NCBI RefSeq assembly: GCF_014844075.1
Contig: NZ_CP062165.1
Coordinates: forward strand, 3,906,001 to 3,970,000
Reading direction: 5' to 3'
DNA length: 64,000 nt
Origin: Paenibacillus sp. JNUCC-31
Lineage (GTDB): Bacteria > Bacillota > Bacilli > Paenibacillales > Paenibacillaceae
This document shows positions 35,896 to 44,537 of the stretch, one piece after another. The first letter of the stretch is position 1. Each line of letters begins with the position of its first letter. The notes under the pieces were generated by a model. The model saw only the letters and a program-made list of their open reading frames with translations. It was not told where the DNA came from and did no database searches. The position numbers and the translations under genes were made by a program.

Positions 35896-38604
35896 TTGGA
35901 TATTAATAAAACGGAAACTCTGAAGCGCATTATTTCTGAGGGGAGTTCTTACCGATCACTGTTTTTTAACCACCCGGATGCCATATATGTGATGGACATC
36001 CATGGAAATTATATTGATGCCAATCCCTCTATTGAGCGGATTTCAGGGTATACATTTGAAGAACTCCGTCGGATGAATCGAGTGGGGATCTGTCCCCCTG
36101 AGAGTGAGGAGTTACGAAAAGAATATATTCGTGAGGTACTGGCTGGACATTCAGTTAGTAATTCGATCACATTTTATCATAGAGATGGTTCTCTCAAACA
36201 TGCCGAGATTACCTATGTGCCCATAACGGAGCAAGAAGAGATCGTTGGGATATACGGTATCGCCAGGGACGTAACCGAGATGGTAGAAGTGGAACGTAAA
36301 TTGCAGGAAACGCAGGAGAAGTATCAGATGCTGGCTGACCATGCTCAGGACCTCATTACTACAACCTCCCTGGACGGTAAGCTGTTATACGTTTCCCCTT
36401 CTGTCTATCCGTTGCTCGGATATCGTCCAGAAGAGGTGACAGGAAGGTTTCTGAGGGATTACTGTCACCCGGAGGATTACCCCGTGTTACAGGAATTGTC
36501 ATTGAGCGGGAATGGCTGCAAGATGCGTGTGCTGCACAAGAAGGGGCACTACATCTGGATGGAAACATTGGCGAAGCCAGTGGCCGGAGAGTTGCACAAG
36601 GGCACACAGATCGTAAGTATCAGTCGTGACATTACACAGCACAAGGATGCAGAAAGACGTCTGCGGGAGAGTCGCCAGCGTTACAAATCCTTATTTGAGC
36701 ACAATCCGGCTGCGGTCTACTCGTTGGATCTGGTAGGGAATTACAACGCAGTGAACCGCAATTTGGTAAAAATGCTGGACATCCCTCGAAGCCAATTGAT
36801 GGGTCAGTCCTTTCTTTCTCATCTGGATCAGAGTGAAGTTCACGCCGGAAAAGCTTATTTTGAACTGGTCAAACAGGGTAAACCCCAGCATTATGAAACA
36901 AGGATCGTGAATGCCCGCGGCCGAAAGATTGATGTATCCATCATTAATGTCCCCATTATTGTGGATCAGGAACTCGTGGGTGTGTATGGGATTTTGTCCG
37001 ATATTACGGAGCGTAAGGACTATACGGAGCAGATTCAGGAGCTTAGCAAGCAGCATGCGCTGATTCTTAACTCGGTTACAGAGGGAATCTATGGATTGGA
37101 TGCAGAGGGGATTACCCGATTCATGAACCCGGCTGCGGCATCCATGTTCGGTTATACAGTAGAAGAGTTTATTGGCAAAAGCTCACATCCCATCATCCAC
37201 CATTCACGTGCAGATGGCAGTTACTTTCCCAAAAAAGAATGTCCTATTCAGATGACGGTGATGGATGGGCAGTGCCGTACGGTTAAGGAGGATGTGTTCT
37301 GGCGTAAAGACGGAACAAGCTTCCTGGTGGAATATCAGGTTACACCGATCATCGATGAGGGTCAGATCCAGGGCGCCGTTATCGTGTTTAATGATGTGAC
37401 AGGCGATCGTGAAATTATGCGCGCCAAGGAGACGGCCGAACTTGCGGCACAGGCCAAGTCGGAATTTCTGTCCATGGTCAGTCACGAGATTCGTACACCG
37501 ATGAATGGAATTGTAGGCATGACAGAATTGTTAATCGGCACCGATCTATCGGAGGAACAGCGTGAATATGCTGAGATCATCCGTGAGAGCGGCGATGCAT
37601 TGTTGAACATTCTGAATGATATCCTGGATTTCAGCAAGCTGGAGTCTGGCAAAATGGCTCTAGCCTTCGAACCATTCTCGTTACGCAAGATGTTGGAGCA
37701 GGTAGCGGAACTGTTCTCGCCTGGAGCAGAAGAAAAACAATTGAAGATACGGTATCGTCTCAATCCGGACATTCCTGAATTTATGGTGGGTGACGCGATG
37801 CGTATTCGGCAGATTCTCGTCAATCTGGTCAGTAATGCCTTGAAGTTTACGAATCAGGGCAGTATTGATGTCGCGGTTGATATCATTCACGGCAGCCGTC
37901 CGGAAACGAGTTTGCTGGACTTTGCAGTAAAGGATACGGGAATTGGTATTCCAGAGGATAAGCTGGATCAGCTATTCCAGTCATTCTCTCAACTGCACCC
38001 GGTTATTAACCGCAAGTATGGGGGTACCGGTCTTGGGCTGGTCATATCGAAGCGGCTCGTAGAAATTATGGGTGGCAGTATCAGTGTGGAAAGTGAGGAG
38101 GGGAAAGGTTCGACCTTCCGCTTCGCAGTGCCTGCGACAAGTGTAGATGTATCTGCGGAGAAGACTGCACGCCAGTTCAGCCATGATCGTACACGCCAGG
38201 GCGATAAGGTAGCGATGCGTATCCTGGTTGCCGAAGATCATCCGGTTAATCGAAAAATTCTCACAGAGTATCTGGAGAAGCTTGGTTACCAAGCTGATGT
38301 GTGCACGAATGGGGTCGAGGCTATCGAAGCCATTTCGCAGAATACCTATGACATCGTATTGATGGATCTCCAGATGCCTGTCATGGATGGGCTCAAAGCG
38401 ACAGATCTTGTACACCGATTGATTCCGCAGGAGCGGATACCGGCTATTATAGCGGTTACGGGTAATGCCAAACGTGAAGACAAGGAAGCCTGTTTGGAGA
38501 TTGGGATGCGTGACTTCATTAGCAAACCGGTCATGCTGAGTGAATTGAAACGGGTGCTTCAACAGTGGGGGCCGACAGATGAACCCCAGCTTGCACCAAG
38601 TTGA
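35896..38604 (+). CDS. Hybrid histidine kinase with four PAS domains and a receiver
   Basis: A 902-residue protein without clear membrane segments. Four PAS domains run at about residues 15-130, 140-255, 265-380 and 390-510 (for example HPDAIYVMDIHGNYIDANPS, HNPAAVYSLDLVGNYNAVN). The kinase core has H-box MVSHEIRTPMNGIVGMTELL with phospho-His530, N-box ILVNLVSNALKFT, DTGIGIP and GGTGLGLVISKRLVEIMGG. The C-terminal receiver carries phospho-Asp824 in IVLMDLQMPVMDG. The last step of the relay (an Hpt protein) is not in the window. Start is TTG at 35896 behind AAGAGGGG. The gap 35613-35895 holds no gene that I can support. Confidence 0.92.
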   Translation: MDINKTETLKRIISEGSSYRSLFFNHPDAIYVMDIHGNYIDANPSIERISGYTFEELRRMNRVGICPPESEELRKEYIREVLAGHSVSNSITFYHRDGSLKHAEITYVPITEQEEIVGIYGIARDVTEMVEVERKLQETQEKYQMLADHAQDLITTTSLDGKLLYVSPSVYPLLGYRPEEVTGRFLRDYCHPEDYPVLQELSLSGNGCKMRVLHKKGHYIWMETLAKPVAGELHKGTQIVSISRDITQHKDAERRLRESRQRYKSLFEHNPAAVYSLDLVGNYNAVNRNLVKMLDIPRSQLMGQSFLSHLDQSEVHAGKAYFELVKQGKPQHYETRIVNARGRKIDVSIINVPIIVDQELVGVYGILSDITERKDYTEQIQELSKQHALILNSVTEGIYGLDAEGITRFMNPAAASMFGYTVEEFIGKSSHPIIHHSRADGSYFPKKECPIQMTVMDGQCRTVKEDVFWRKDGTSFLVEYQVTPIIDEGQIQGAVIVFNDVTGDREIMRAKETAELAAQAKSEFLSMVSHEIRTPMNGIVGMTELLIGTDLSEEQREYAEIIRESGDALLNILNDILDFSKLESGKMALAFEPFSLRKMLEQVAELFSPGAEEKQLKIRYRLNPDIPEFMVGDAMRIRQILVNLVSNALKFTNQGSIDVAVDIIHGSRPETSLLDFAVKDTGIGIPEDKLDQLFQSFSQLHPVINRKYGGTGLGLVISKRLVEIMGGSISVESEEGKGSTFRFAVPATSVDVSAEKTARQFSHDRTRQGDKVAMRILVAEDHPVNRKILTEYLEKLGYQADVCTNGVEAIEAISQNTYDIVLMDLQMPVMDGLKATDLVHRLIPQERIPAIIAVTGNAKREDKEACLEIGMRDFISKPVMLSELKRVLQQWGPTDEPQLAPS

Positions 38605-38640
38605 GCAGTAGTGAGCGGGTATATTATAGGCAAACATGCA

Positions 38641-38689
38641 ATCAATAAGCCAATAGGCTCCCGCCTCGGGAGCTCATTGGCTTATTGAT
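38641..38689. terminator. Bidirectional terminator between the hybrid kinase and ldh
   Basis: ATCAATAAGCCAAT (38641-38654) pairs with ATTGGCTTATTGAT (38676-38689), with inner GGCTCCCG/CGGGAGC. It lies between two convergent genes. Confidence 0.85.
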
Positions 38690-38722
38690 GTTTAGGATTA
38701 TTTAATTAGCAGAAGGGATGGA

Positions 38723-39676
38723 TCATACCAAGGTTAGGCGATTAATGTTGCCTGACAGTACTTCACAGGAACGATCGAATTTCTCACGTTCAGCCGTATC
38801 CAGATTCAATTCGATGATCTCCTGAATTCCATTCCCGCCGATAATGGCTGGTACACCGGCACAGACGTTGCTCTGTCCATACTCTCCATCCAGAATCGCA
38901 GAGACGGCAATGATTTTATGCTCATCATTAAGAATTGAACGGGTAATATGTGCGAGTGCATTACCAATTCCGAATTGAGTGGAACCTTTACGTGTGAAGA
39001 TTTCCCACCCGGCATCTTTCGTCTTGCGAGCGATATCCTCCAGATCCAGATGTTTAAAACGTTCTTTGTGCTGCTCCATAATATGCATGATCGGTTTGCC
39101 ACCGATGGTCACATGCGACCATGCCACGAATTGGGATTCTCCGTGCTCTCCGAGCGCGTATCCATGCACACTGCGTGGATCAATGGAGAATACCTCAGAC
39201 AGCAGCGTTTTGAGACGTGAAGAATCAATGGATGTACCCGTACCGATAACGCGTTCACGTGGAAGTCCGGACAGCTTCCATACCATATAAGTTACTATGT
39301 CAACCGGATTGGCCGCGACGACAAAGATCCCCCGAAATCCGCTATTCATGATGGGAACGACAATATCTTTGGCAATGGACTCGGCTTCCTCCAAAATATC
39401 AAGACGAGTCTGTCCTGGCTTCGGATTTGCTCCGGCAGTCATTACAATGACATCCATGCTGCCACAATCCGCATATGTGCCAGCATATACTTTCGTTCGG
39501 TTATGTGTAAAATCCATGCAATGGGAAAAATCCAGTGCCTGAGCAACGGCACGGTCATACGTCCGGTCAACCATCATAATTTCTCTGCATATGGATTGAT
39601 TAATCATGGAATACGCACAACTTGAACCGACAAGACCTGCCCCGATCACCGCTACTTTACCTGATTTGCCTAACAC
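38723..39676 (-). CDS. ldh: L-lactate dehydrogenase
   Basis: A 317-residue NAD-dependent dehydrogenase interconverting pyruvate and L-lactate. NAD is bound by [17 protein letters not shown] near the N-terminus. [12 protein letters not shown] holds the substrate-loop Arg, [20 protein letters not shown] is the central strand, and [16 protein letters not shown] holds the catalytic His. The [13 protein letters not shown] stretch varies from the GT.LD(S/T)AR form of classical LDH, pointing to a paralogous branch, but active-site residues are kept. It is a single gene reading away from the region 39677-40173. Confidence 0.88.
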   Translation of the reverse strand: MLGKSGKVAVIGAGLVGSSCAYSMINQSICREIMMVDRTYDRAVAQALDFSHCMDFTHNRTKVYAGTYADCGSMDVIVMTAGANPKPGQTRLDILEEAESIAKDIVVPIMNSGFRGIFVVAANPVDIVTYMVWKLSGLPRERVIGTGTSIDSSRLKTLLSEVFSIDPRSVHGYALGEHGESQFVAWSHVTIGGKPIMHIMEQHKERFKHLDLEDIARKTKDAGWEIFTRKGSTQFGIGNALAHITRSILNDEHKIIAVSAILDGEYGQSNVCAGVPAIIGGNGIQEIIELNLDTAEREKFDRSCEVLSGNINRLTLV

Positions 39677-39909
39677 TGCCGTTCAGCCCCCATTTACATT
39701 TGATTTGTCCGTTTTTGATGAGACCTATGTTAAGTATAGTCCTTTATTTTATGCCAGCAACGGCTTTTACGTTACATAAGATAACACATGGAAAAGCTGT
39801 GCAGCAATGATATCCTCTGTCGCGGGAGCGTATTGGAGTGATGGAGTTAACAATATTGACATGATTAATATGCCTTATCCAATACGACGGCATTTGCATG
39901 ACTGAATTT

Positions 39910-39938
39910 CGACATGACAGCATTCATGCTTGATGTCG
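39910..39938. promoter_or_regulatory. Near-perfect hairpin in the 500-base gap ahead of the MerR-like gene
   Basis: CGACAT (39910-39915) pairs with ATGTCG (39933-39938) and AGCAT (39919-39923) with ATGCT (39926-39930). No T run follows, so it could be an operator or an RNA stem. The rest of 39677-40173 contains no gene that I can support. Confidence 0.35.
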
Positions 39939-40173
39939 GATGGAGGGTTATTTTTACGAATAAGAGGCCCGACAAATGTTCTTATGAATCCGCAGAAACA
40001 GAAGAAAAGCGTCAAAGGGTTCTGAAAGGGAGCTGACGAATACATACGGACAAGCAAATGAAATGTGATTTGATCCATGAGACAGGTTGACCCGATCCGA
40101 TGACAGTTTCAAAGGGGAACACTGACGCCACTATCTTGTTTTCAAAAAGACTTCATTCCGGGAGGGAATAATA

Positions 40174-40833
40174 ATGATTGAAGAAGCAGGAGCAACGACG
40201 GAAACGGCCAAGAGCCTGGGCATCGGTGCCAGTACTCTTCGTAAATATGCGGCAGCGCTAGAGGAACAGGGGTACCGATTCGAGCGTTCCGCCAACAAAT
40301 CCAGGTTGTTTAAGTCTGACGATATTGTGTGTATTGAACGACTGATGACAGAACTAAGGGAGCATAACCTGCCACTTGCGGATGCTGTGGTTACCGTATT
40401 GACTCCGGATGTGCCTGTGATGGCAATCGAAAGTTCTTCAGTGGCGGAATGTGCGGCAACCGTCGTACCCGAGGTTTCCCCTGAGGGGCATGAACCCATG
40501 CTAACCGGTACCTTAAGAGCTTATGAAGGACTTGGACAACTGGTAAGTGAAGTGACTCATGGTGCTGTAGAACAACAGGATGATCGCGTGCAACTGCTGC
40601 AACAGCGGGTGGACGAGCTGGAGTTAACACTGCAGCATCTGGCGGATACCCATCTTGCTCTCCAGGAGCAGATGGAGAAGCAGCGTTTGTGGATGAACGA
40701 GAAACTGGAAGAGGAGCGGGATCGGGAGCTGGTCACCAATCTGCGTAGCTTTCAGGGCAGAAAACGCAAACCCAAGGGGACATCACTGCGCATGTTGTTT
40801 GGCCTGCTGCCAAAGAAGCATAAAGAAGCCTGA
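40174..40833 (+). CDS. MerR-like HTH protein with coiled-coil C-terminus
   Basis: A 219-residue protein. The N-terminus has a MerR-type winged helix (TAKSLGIGASTLRKYAAALE, then FKSDDIVCIERLMTELRE) related to those of RacA-like and phage/plasmid regulators. Residues about 130-190 form a heptad-rich coiled coil (QQRVDELELTLQHLAD) followed by a strongly basic tail. No effector domain is visible. It could be a DNA-binding structural or partition protein rather than a classical regulator; the target is unknown. GGAGGGAA precedes the ATG. Confidence 0.7.
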   Translation: MIEEAGATTETAKSLGIGASTLRKYAAALEEQGYRFERSANKSRLFKSDDIVCIERLMTELREHNLPLADAVVTVLTPDVPVMAIESSSVAECAATVVPEVSPEGHEPMLTGTLRAYEGLGQLVSEVTHGAVEQQDDRVQLLQQRVDELELTLQHLADTHLALQEQMEKQRLWMNEKLEEERDRELVTNLRSFQGRKRKPKGTSLRMLFGLLPKKHKEA

Positions 40834-40974
40834 GAGCGAAGTCGGGGCATGTCGTGATTTCGTCCAACCGGCTTGATATAATAGTCTCCATACAACATCA
40901 AGAAGACTGGCTGCTGATCTACTTTGGATATACGGAGAAAAGGTTGAGATCAGACGGCTGGCATGGGAGGATCT

Positions 40975-41796
40975 GTGGAGCTGCGACGAAGCTGGCAAAG
41001 ACTGCTCGGCCTATGGGCAGACCGCCCCCGGCGGAAAGGTACGTTGATCGCCGGGCGTTATACGATACATGAATTACTCGGCATGGGGAGCTATGGACTG
41101 ACATATCTGTGTACCGATGCACAGACCGGTAGGGATGTGGCGTTAAAAGAATCCAAACCCAGCAAGGGCAAACTTGCTGCACGGCTGCTGGCCAGGGAAG
41201 CGGATGTGATGAACCGTATGGATCATCCGGCCATTCCGGATTTGCTGGATTCATTCACCTACCGGGGACGCCGTTATATCGTTATTGAATATATTCGGGG
41301 GCAGACACTGGAGGAGTGTATATTTGAGCAAGGTCAAACCTATACGCAGCGGGAATGTCTGGAACTCGTAAGCCAGCTGTTGACTCCCATTGCACATGTT
41401 CATGAGCAGGGGTTTATTCATGGGGATGTACGTATTCCGAACGTCATTTTGCGTAACGGGCAAGTTCATCTGATTGATTTCGGCCTGGCACGGCGCATGG
41501 GGGAGCCGTTGCTGCCTGAGCTGAAACGCCGGCTGCGTGAAATGCCTGAGCCTGATGAGGAACGGGCTGCCCCTGAGCAGGATTTGCAGGATCTCGGTCA
41601 TTTTCTGTTGTTTATGCTGTATTCGGCTTATGAGCCGGAGAAGGGTCGGAAACCTGCCAGTTGGCAGGAAGAACTTGAGCTCACACCCGAATTGCACCAA
41701 ATGCTGGAGCGACTTCTGGGGCTGCGTCCTTATTATGAAGCAGGGGCTGCGGAATTACAGGCTGAGATAGAGATTATACGGCTGAAAATGCGGTAA
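40975..41796 (+). CDS. Small serine/threonine protein kinase-like protein
   Basis: A 273-residue single-domain kinase. It has a glycine loop LLGMGSYGLTYL, lysine in VALKESKPS, a hinge at YIVIEYIRGQTLEECI, a catalytic loop FIHGDVRIPNVIL and the metal motif LIDFGLARR. In the catalytic loop the usual HRD reads HGD, so the Arg that contacts the activation segment is missing. Together with the short length this resembles the Bacillus YbdM/PrkD-YrzF group. There is no membrane anchor or PASTA domain. The start is GTG at 40975 with GGGAGG six bases ahead; an ATG at 40963 is in frame but would put that site inside the gene. Confidence 0.8.
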   Translation: MELRRSWQRLLGLWADRPRRKGTLIAGRYTIHELLGMGSYGLTYLCTDAQTGRDVALKESKPSKGKLAARLLAREADVMNRMDHPAIPDLLDSFTYRGRRYIVIEYIRGQTLEECIFEQGQTYTQRECLELVSQLLTPIAHVHEQGFIHGDVRIPNVILRNGQVHLIDFGLARRMGEPLLPELKRRLREMPEPDEERAAPEQDLQDLGHFLLFMLYSAYEPEKGRKPASWQEELELTPELHQMLERLLGLRPYYEAGAAELQAEIEIIRLKMR

Positions 41797-41832
41797 ATTA
41801 AACGCTGCTTAGCCTATATATTTGCTATTCAT

Positions 41833-41868
41833 GACCTCTAGGTGCTTTCTACAGGGGTCTTTTTCCTT
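41833..41868 (+). terminator. Terminator behind the kinase-like gene
   Basis: GACCTCT (41833-41839) pairs with AGGGGTC (41853-41859) allowing one G-T pair, followed by TTTTTCC and more T. Confidence 0.6.
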
Positions 41869-42028
41869 TTTTTATGAAAATTTCATAACGTATCATCAAA
41901 AAGAAAATAGGGGTGTTCTGCTCCCGTGCAATACGGCTGGCGGCAACCCCTTTATTACATATCCCACTATTTTGACGCTGGGCTAACTGATAAGAACAAT
42001 TCTGTTGGAATACAATGTGGCCCGCAGC

Positions 42029-42238
42029 TTAGCTGGAGCTGTATTTTCTGCTTTTATAATACCCGGAGCCATGGCGGTTATCCCGGTACTTTACATCCGA
42101 AGACGAATAGCGTCTGTAACCACGTTTGCCCGAAGAACTGCTGTAGCGTTTATAGGATCGTCGATCCGATGAGCTGTTACGCCTACGATGAGATGAAGAT
42201 TTAGAGTCGAGAAGTTTGCCTATAATCTTTTTGAACAT
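42029..42238 (-). CDS. Small basic Ser/Arg/Tyr-rich protein
   Basis: A 69-residue protein that begins MFKKIIGKLLDSK, an amphipathic helix, and continues with low-complexity repeats of Ser-Ser, Arg and Tyr (RRYSSSD, KRYSSSSG). Net charge is strongly positive. An AAAGGAT site stands eight bases ahead of the ATG on this strand, which favours a real gene. An amphipathic membrane-binding helix with a disordered basic tail is what can be seen; I know no function. It is convergent with the kinase-like gene and divergent from map. Confidence 0.6.
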   Translation of the reverse strand: MFKKIIGKLLDSKSSSHRRRNSSSDRRSYKRYSSSSGKRGYRRYSSSDVKYRDNRHGSGYYKSRKYSSS

Positions 42239-42444
42239 CGAAGTTCATCCTTTCGCCTTCAACCGTTTTAAGCATATACGGGGTTTTCCCGGAAGGGGTT
42301 TCGTTTTTTCAGGAGAAATGTATTCATTGGACAATGGCTTGGCGCATAATGGAATGTTGATGATTACACGGAATTTTTTATTTTGAGCGTTTCGCGTTAC
42401 AATAGAAGACAGGATAAGATTTTAACGGACAAGGAGTAGTTGTA

Positions 42445-43191
42445 ATGATTACGTTGAAGACCAAAGAACAGATCGAATATATGAAAAAGGCTGGAGAGAT
42501 TCTTGCTGCATGCCATAGAGAAATCGCAGGAATGATTCGCCCGGGGATCACGACACAAGAGATCGATCAGTTTGCAGAGGCGTTTATGAAGAAAAATGGC
42601 GCCACGCCGGAGCAAAAAGGATATAACGGGTACCAGTATGCGACATGTGCGTCGGTTAATGATGTAATCTGTCATGGATTTCCGGGGAAATATGCGCTGA
42701 AGGATGGCGATATCGTTACGATTGATATGGTTGTGAATCTGAACGGCTGGTTGGCCGATTCTGCATGGTCTTATGCCGTGGGTCAAGTCACTCCTGAAGC
42801 GCAGCACCTGCTGGATGTTACCAAAACATCCCTTTACAAAGGGATTGAACTGGCAGTGGTTGGCAACCGGATCGGAGACATTTCCAATGCGATTCAAACG
42901 TATGCGGAAGGCGAAGGCCTGTCGGTAGTGCGTGAATTTATTGGTCACGGAATTGGTGAGAAGATGCATGAGGAACCTCAAGTACCTCACTACGGCCCAC
43001 CACATCGTGGTCCGCGTCTTAAGGAAGGCATGGTTATTACGATTGAGCCTATGTTGAACATTGGTACGTATCGCAGCAAGCTGGACTCGGATGGTTGGAC
43101 GGCACGTACCCAGGATGGGAGTCTGTCTGCCCAATACGAGCATACCATTGCCATTACTGCGGATGGCCCTGTGATTCTGACTGCTCAATAA
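42445..43191 (+). CDS. map: Type I methionyl aminopeptidase
   Basis: A 248-residue pita-bread metallopeptidase that removes the initiator Met from new proteins. Metal ligands by family alignment are Asp94, Asp105, His168, Glu201 and Glu232, in VTIDMVVNLNGWLAD, FIGHGIGEKMHEEP, ITIEPML and YEHTIAIT. The spacing of 11 between the two Asp matches the E. coli enzyme. AAGGAGT precedes the ATG. It stands alone rather than in the ribosomal protein cluster, so it may be an extra copy. Confidence 0.93.
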   Translation: MITLKTKEQIEYMKKAGEILAACHREIAGMIRPGITTQEIDQFAEAFMKKNGATPEQKGYNGYQYATCASVNDVICHGFPGKYALKDGDIVTIDMVVNLNGWLADSAWSYAVGQVTPEAQHLLDVTKTSLYKGIELAVVGNRIGDISNAIQTYAEGEGLSVVREFIGHGIGEKMHEEPQVPHYGPPHRGPRLKEGMVITIEPMLNIGTYRSKLDSDGWTARTQDGSLSAQYEHTIAITADGPVILTAQ

Positions 43192-43243
43192 TCATTCCTG
43201 CCATCCATTGTATGGCTGCAATGTGATGATATTTGCATATTTC

Positions 43244-43278
43244 CAGGCGGCCCACGTTTGTGATCCGCCTGTTTCGGT
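43244..43278 (+). terminator. Terminator behind map
   Basis: CAGGCGG (43244-43250) pairs with CCGCCTG (43265-43271), followed by TTTCGGTTT. Confidence 0.65.
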
Positions 43279-43376
43279 TTAAACTAATAAGAGGCGTTAC
43301 ACATAGAGCCGGTGGTGAAAGAGATCAGCTGACAGAGGGTTAACCCAGGTCCACTGGCAAGAAGGAGGTAATTTTG

Positions 43377-44390
43377 GTGTCTGAAAATAAACAGATCGTA
43401 CTTGCATCACGTCCCGAAGGTGCCCCATCCAAAGAAAACTTCCAATTCATTAATGCACCGCTTCCTGAGCCGGAGGCAGGACAAGTTCTGGTACGTACAC
43501 TATATTTGTCTGTAGACCCGTATATGCGGGGCCGGATGAAAGATACAAAATCCTATGCTCCCCCCTATGCTTTGAACGAAGTGATCAAGGGTGGGACGAT
43601 TGGGCAGGTTGTAGAGTCTTCCGAACCGAATCTGCGCAAAGGTGACCTGGTATCAGGAATGTGGGGCTGGCAGCAGTACGCGGCAGTAAATACAGCAGAT
43701 ATTACCCTGATTGATACAGAAGAGGCACCGCTCACAGCGTATCTGGGTGTGCTCGGTCTGACAGGTCTGACCGCTTATTTTGGAATGGATGATATTGGTA
43801 AACCGAAGGACGGCGAGACGGTTGTTGTATCTGGTGCAGCCGGAGCGGTGGGCATGATCGCAGGTCAGATCGGCAAAATTGTAGGTGCACGTGTGGTCGG
43901 AATCGCTGGTTCTGACGAAAAATGTACTTACCTGAAAGAAAAACTGGGATTCGACGTTGTGTTGAATTACAAACATGAGCAGGATATGTCAGCTGCCATA
44001 GAACGGGCTTGTCCGAATGGTGTAGACGTTTATTTCGACAACGTTGGCGGTGACATCTCTGATGCCGTACTGCGTCATATCAACCGAAATGCGCGGATTC
44101 CGCTCTGTGGGCAGATCTCGTCCTATAATCTGGAGAAGCCGGACATTGGTTTGCGTCCACAGACGCTGCTGCTAACCAATACAGCGTTAATGAAAGGTTT
44201 TTTGCTGGGTGATTATGCCAAATCCTTCAAAGAGGGCCGTGCCAAATTGGCAAAATGGATGAAGGAAGGTCATATACAATACGAAGAGAACATCGTGGAT
44301 GGTTTTGAACGGACGCCAGAAGCATTTATGGGCCTCTTCTCCGGAGATAACCTGGGCAAACAACTTGTAAAAGTGGCAGACCCTGAGTAA
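43377..44390 (+). CDS. NADP-dependent oxidoreductase (MDR family, YfmJ-like)
   Basis: A 337-residue medium-chain reductase lacking zinc-binding cysteines. It contains SVDPYMRGRMKDTKSYAPPY near residue 45, the nucleotide-binding VVVSGAAGAVGMIAGQIGKI near 150, and YFDNVGGDISDAVL near 222. These mark the prostaglandin-reductase/leukotriene-dehydrogenase-like branch that reduces alkenal or quinone double bonds. GTG 43377 lies eight bases behind AAGGAGG; the TTG just ahead is possible. It ends 146 bases before the 3' end of the convergent lanM gene. Confidence 0.88.
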   Translation: MSENKQIVLASRPEGAPSKENFQFINAPLPEPEAGQVLVRTLYLSVDPYMRGRMKDTKSYAPPYALNEVIKGGTIGQVVESSEPNLRKGDLVSGMWGWQQYAAVNTADITLIDTEEAPLTAYLGVLGLTGLTAYFGMDDIGKPKDGETVVVSGAAGAVGMIAGQIGKIVGARVVGIAGSDEKCTYLKEKLGFDVVLNYKHEQDMSAAIERACPNGVDVYFDNVGGDISDAVLRHINRNARIPLCGQISSYNLEKPDIGLRPQTLLLTNTALMKGFLLGDYAKSFKEGRAKLAKWMKEGHIQYEENIVDGFERTPEAFMGLFSGDNLGKQLVKVADPE

Positions 44391-44432
44391 ATCGGGCTGT
44401 GTAGTCAATAAGTCTTCCTGTAACACAACGAA

Positions 44433-44459
44433 GCACCGCGACAGAGTTGTGTGCGGTGC
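44433..44459. terminator. Hairpin between the oxidoreductase and lanM genes
   Basis: GCACCGC (44433-44439) pairs with GCGGTGC (44453-44459). It lies between convergent genes and may serve either; T runs are weak on both sides. Confidence 0.5.
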
Positions 44460-44537
44460 AACGTTTGCTATCCCAACAACTATAACAAAAAGTTACAAGT
44501 GTCGGTTAGTTGAGGAGGATTTAATTTGATAGCGATG

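Noticed and set aside
41926..42204. Cys-rich 92-codon frame on the + strand that looks like a secreted peptide
   Set aside because: No ribosome site, and it overlaps the small basic protein on the other strand that has one; Cys content comes from the antisense of Ser/Arg repeats.
42397..43188. Open frame of 263 codons on the - strand
   Set aside because: Antisense to map, whose metal ligands are all present.
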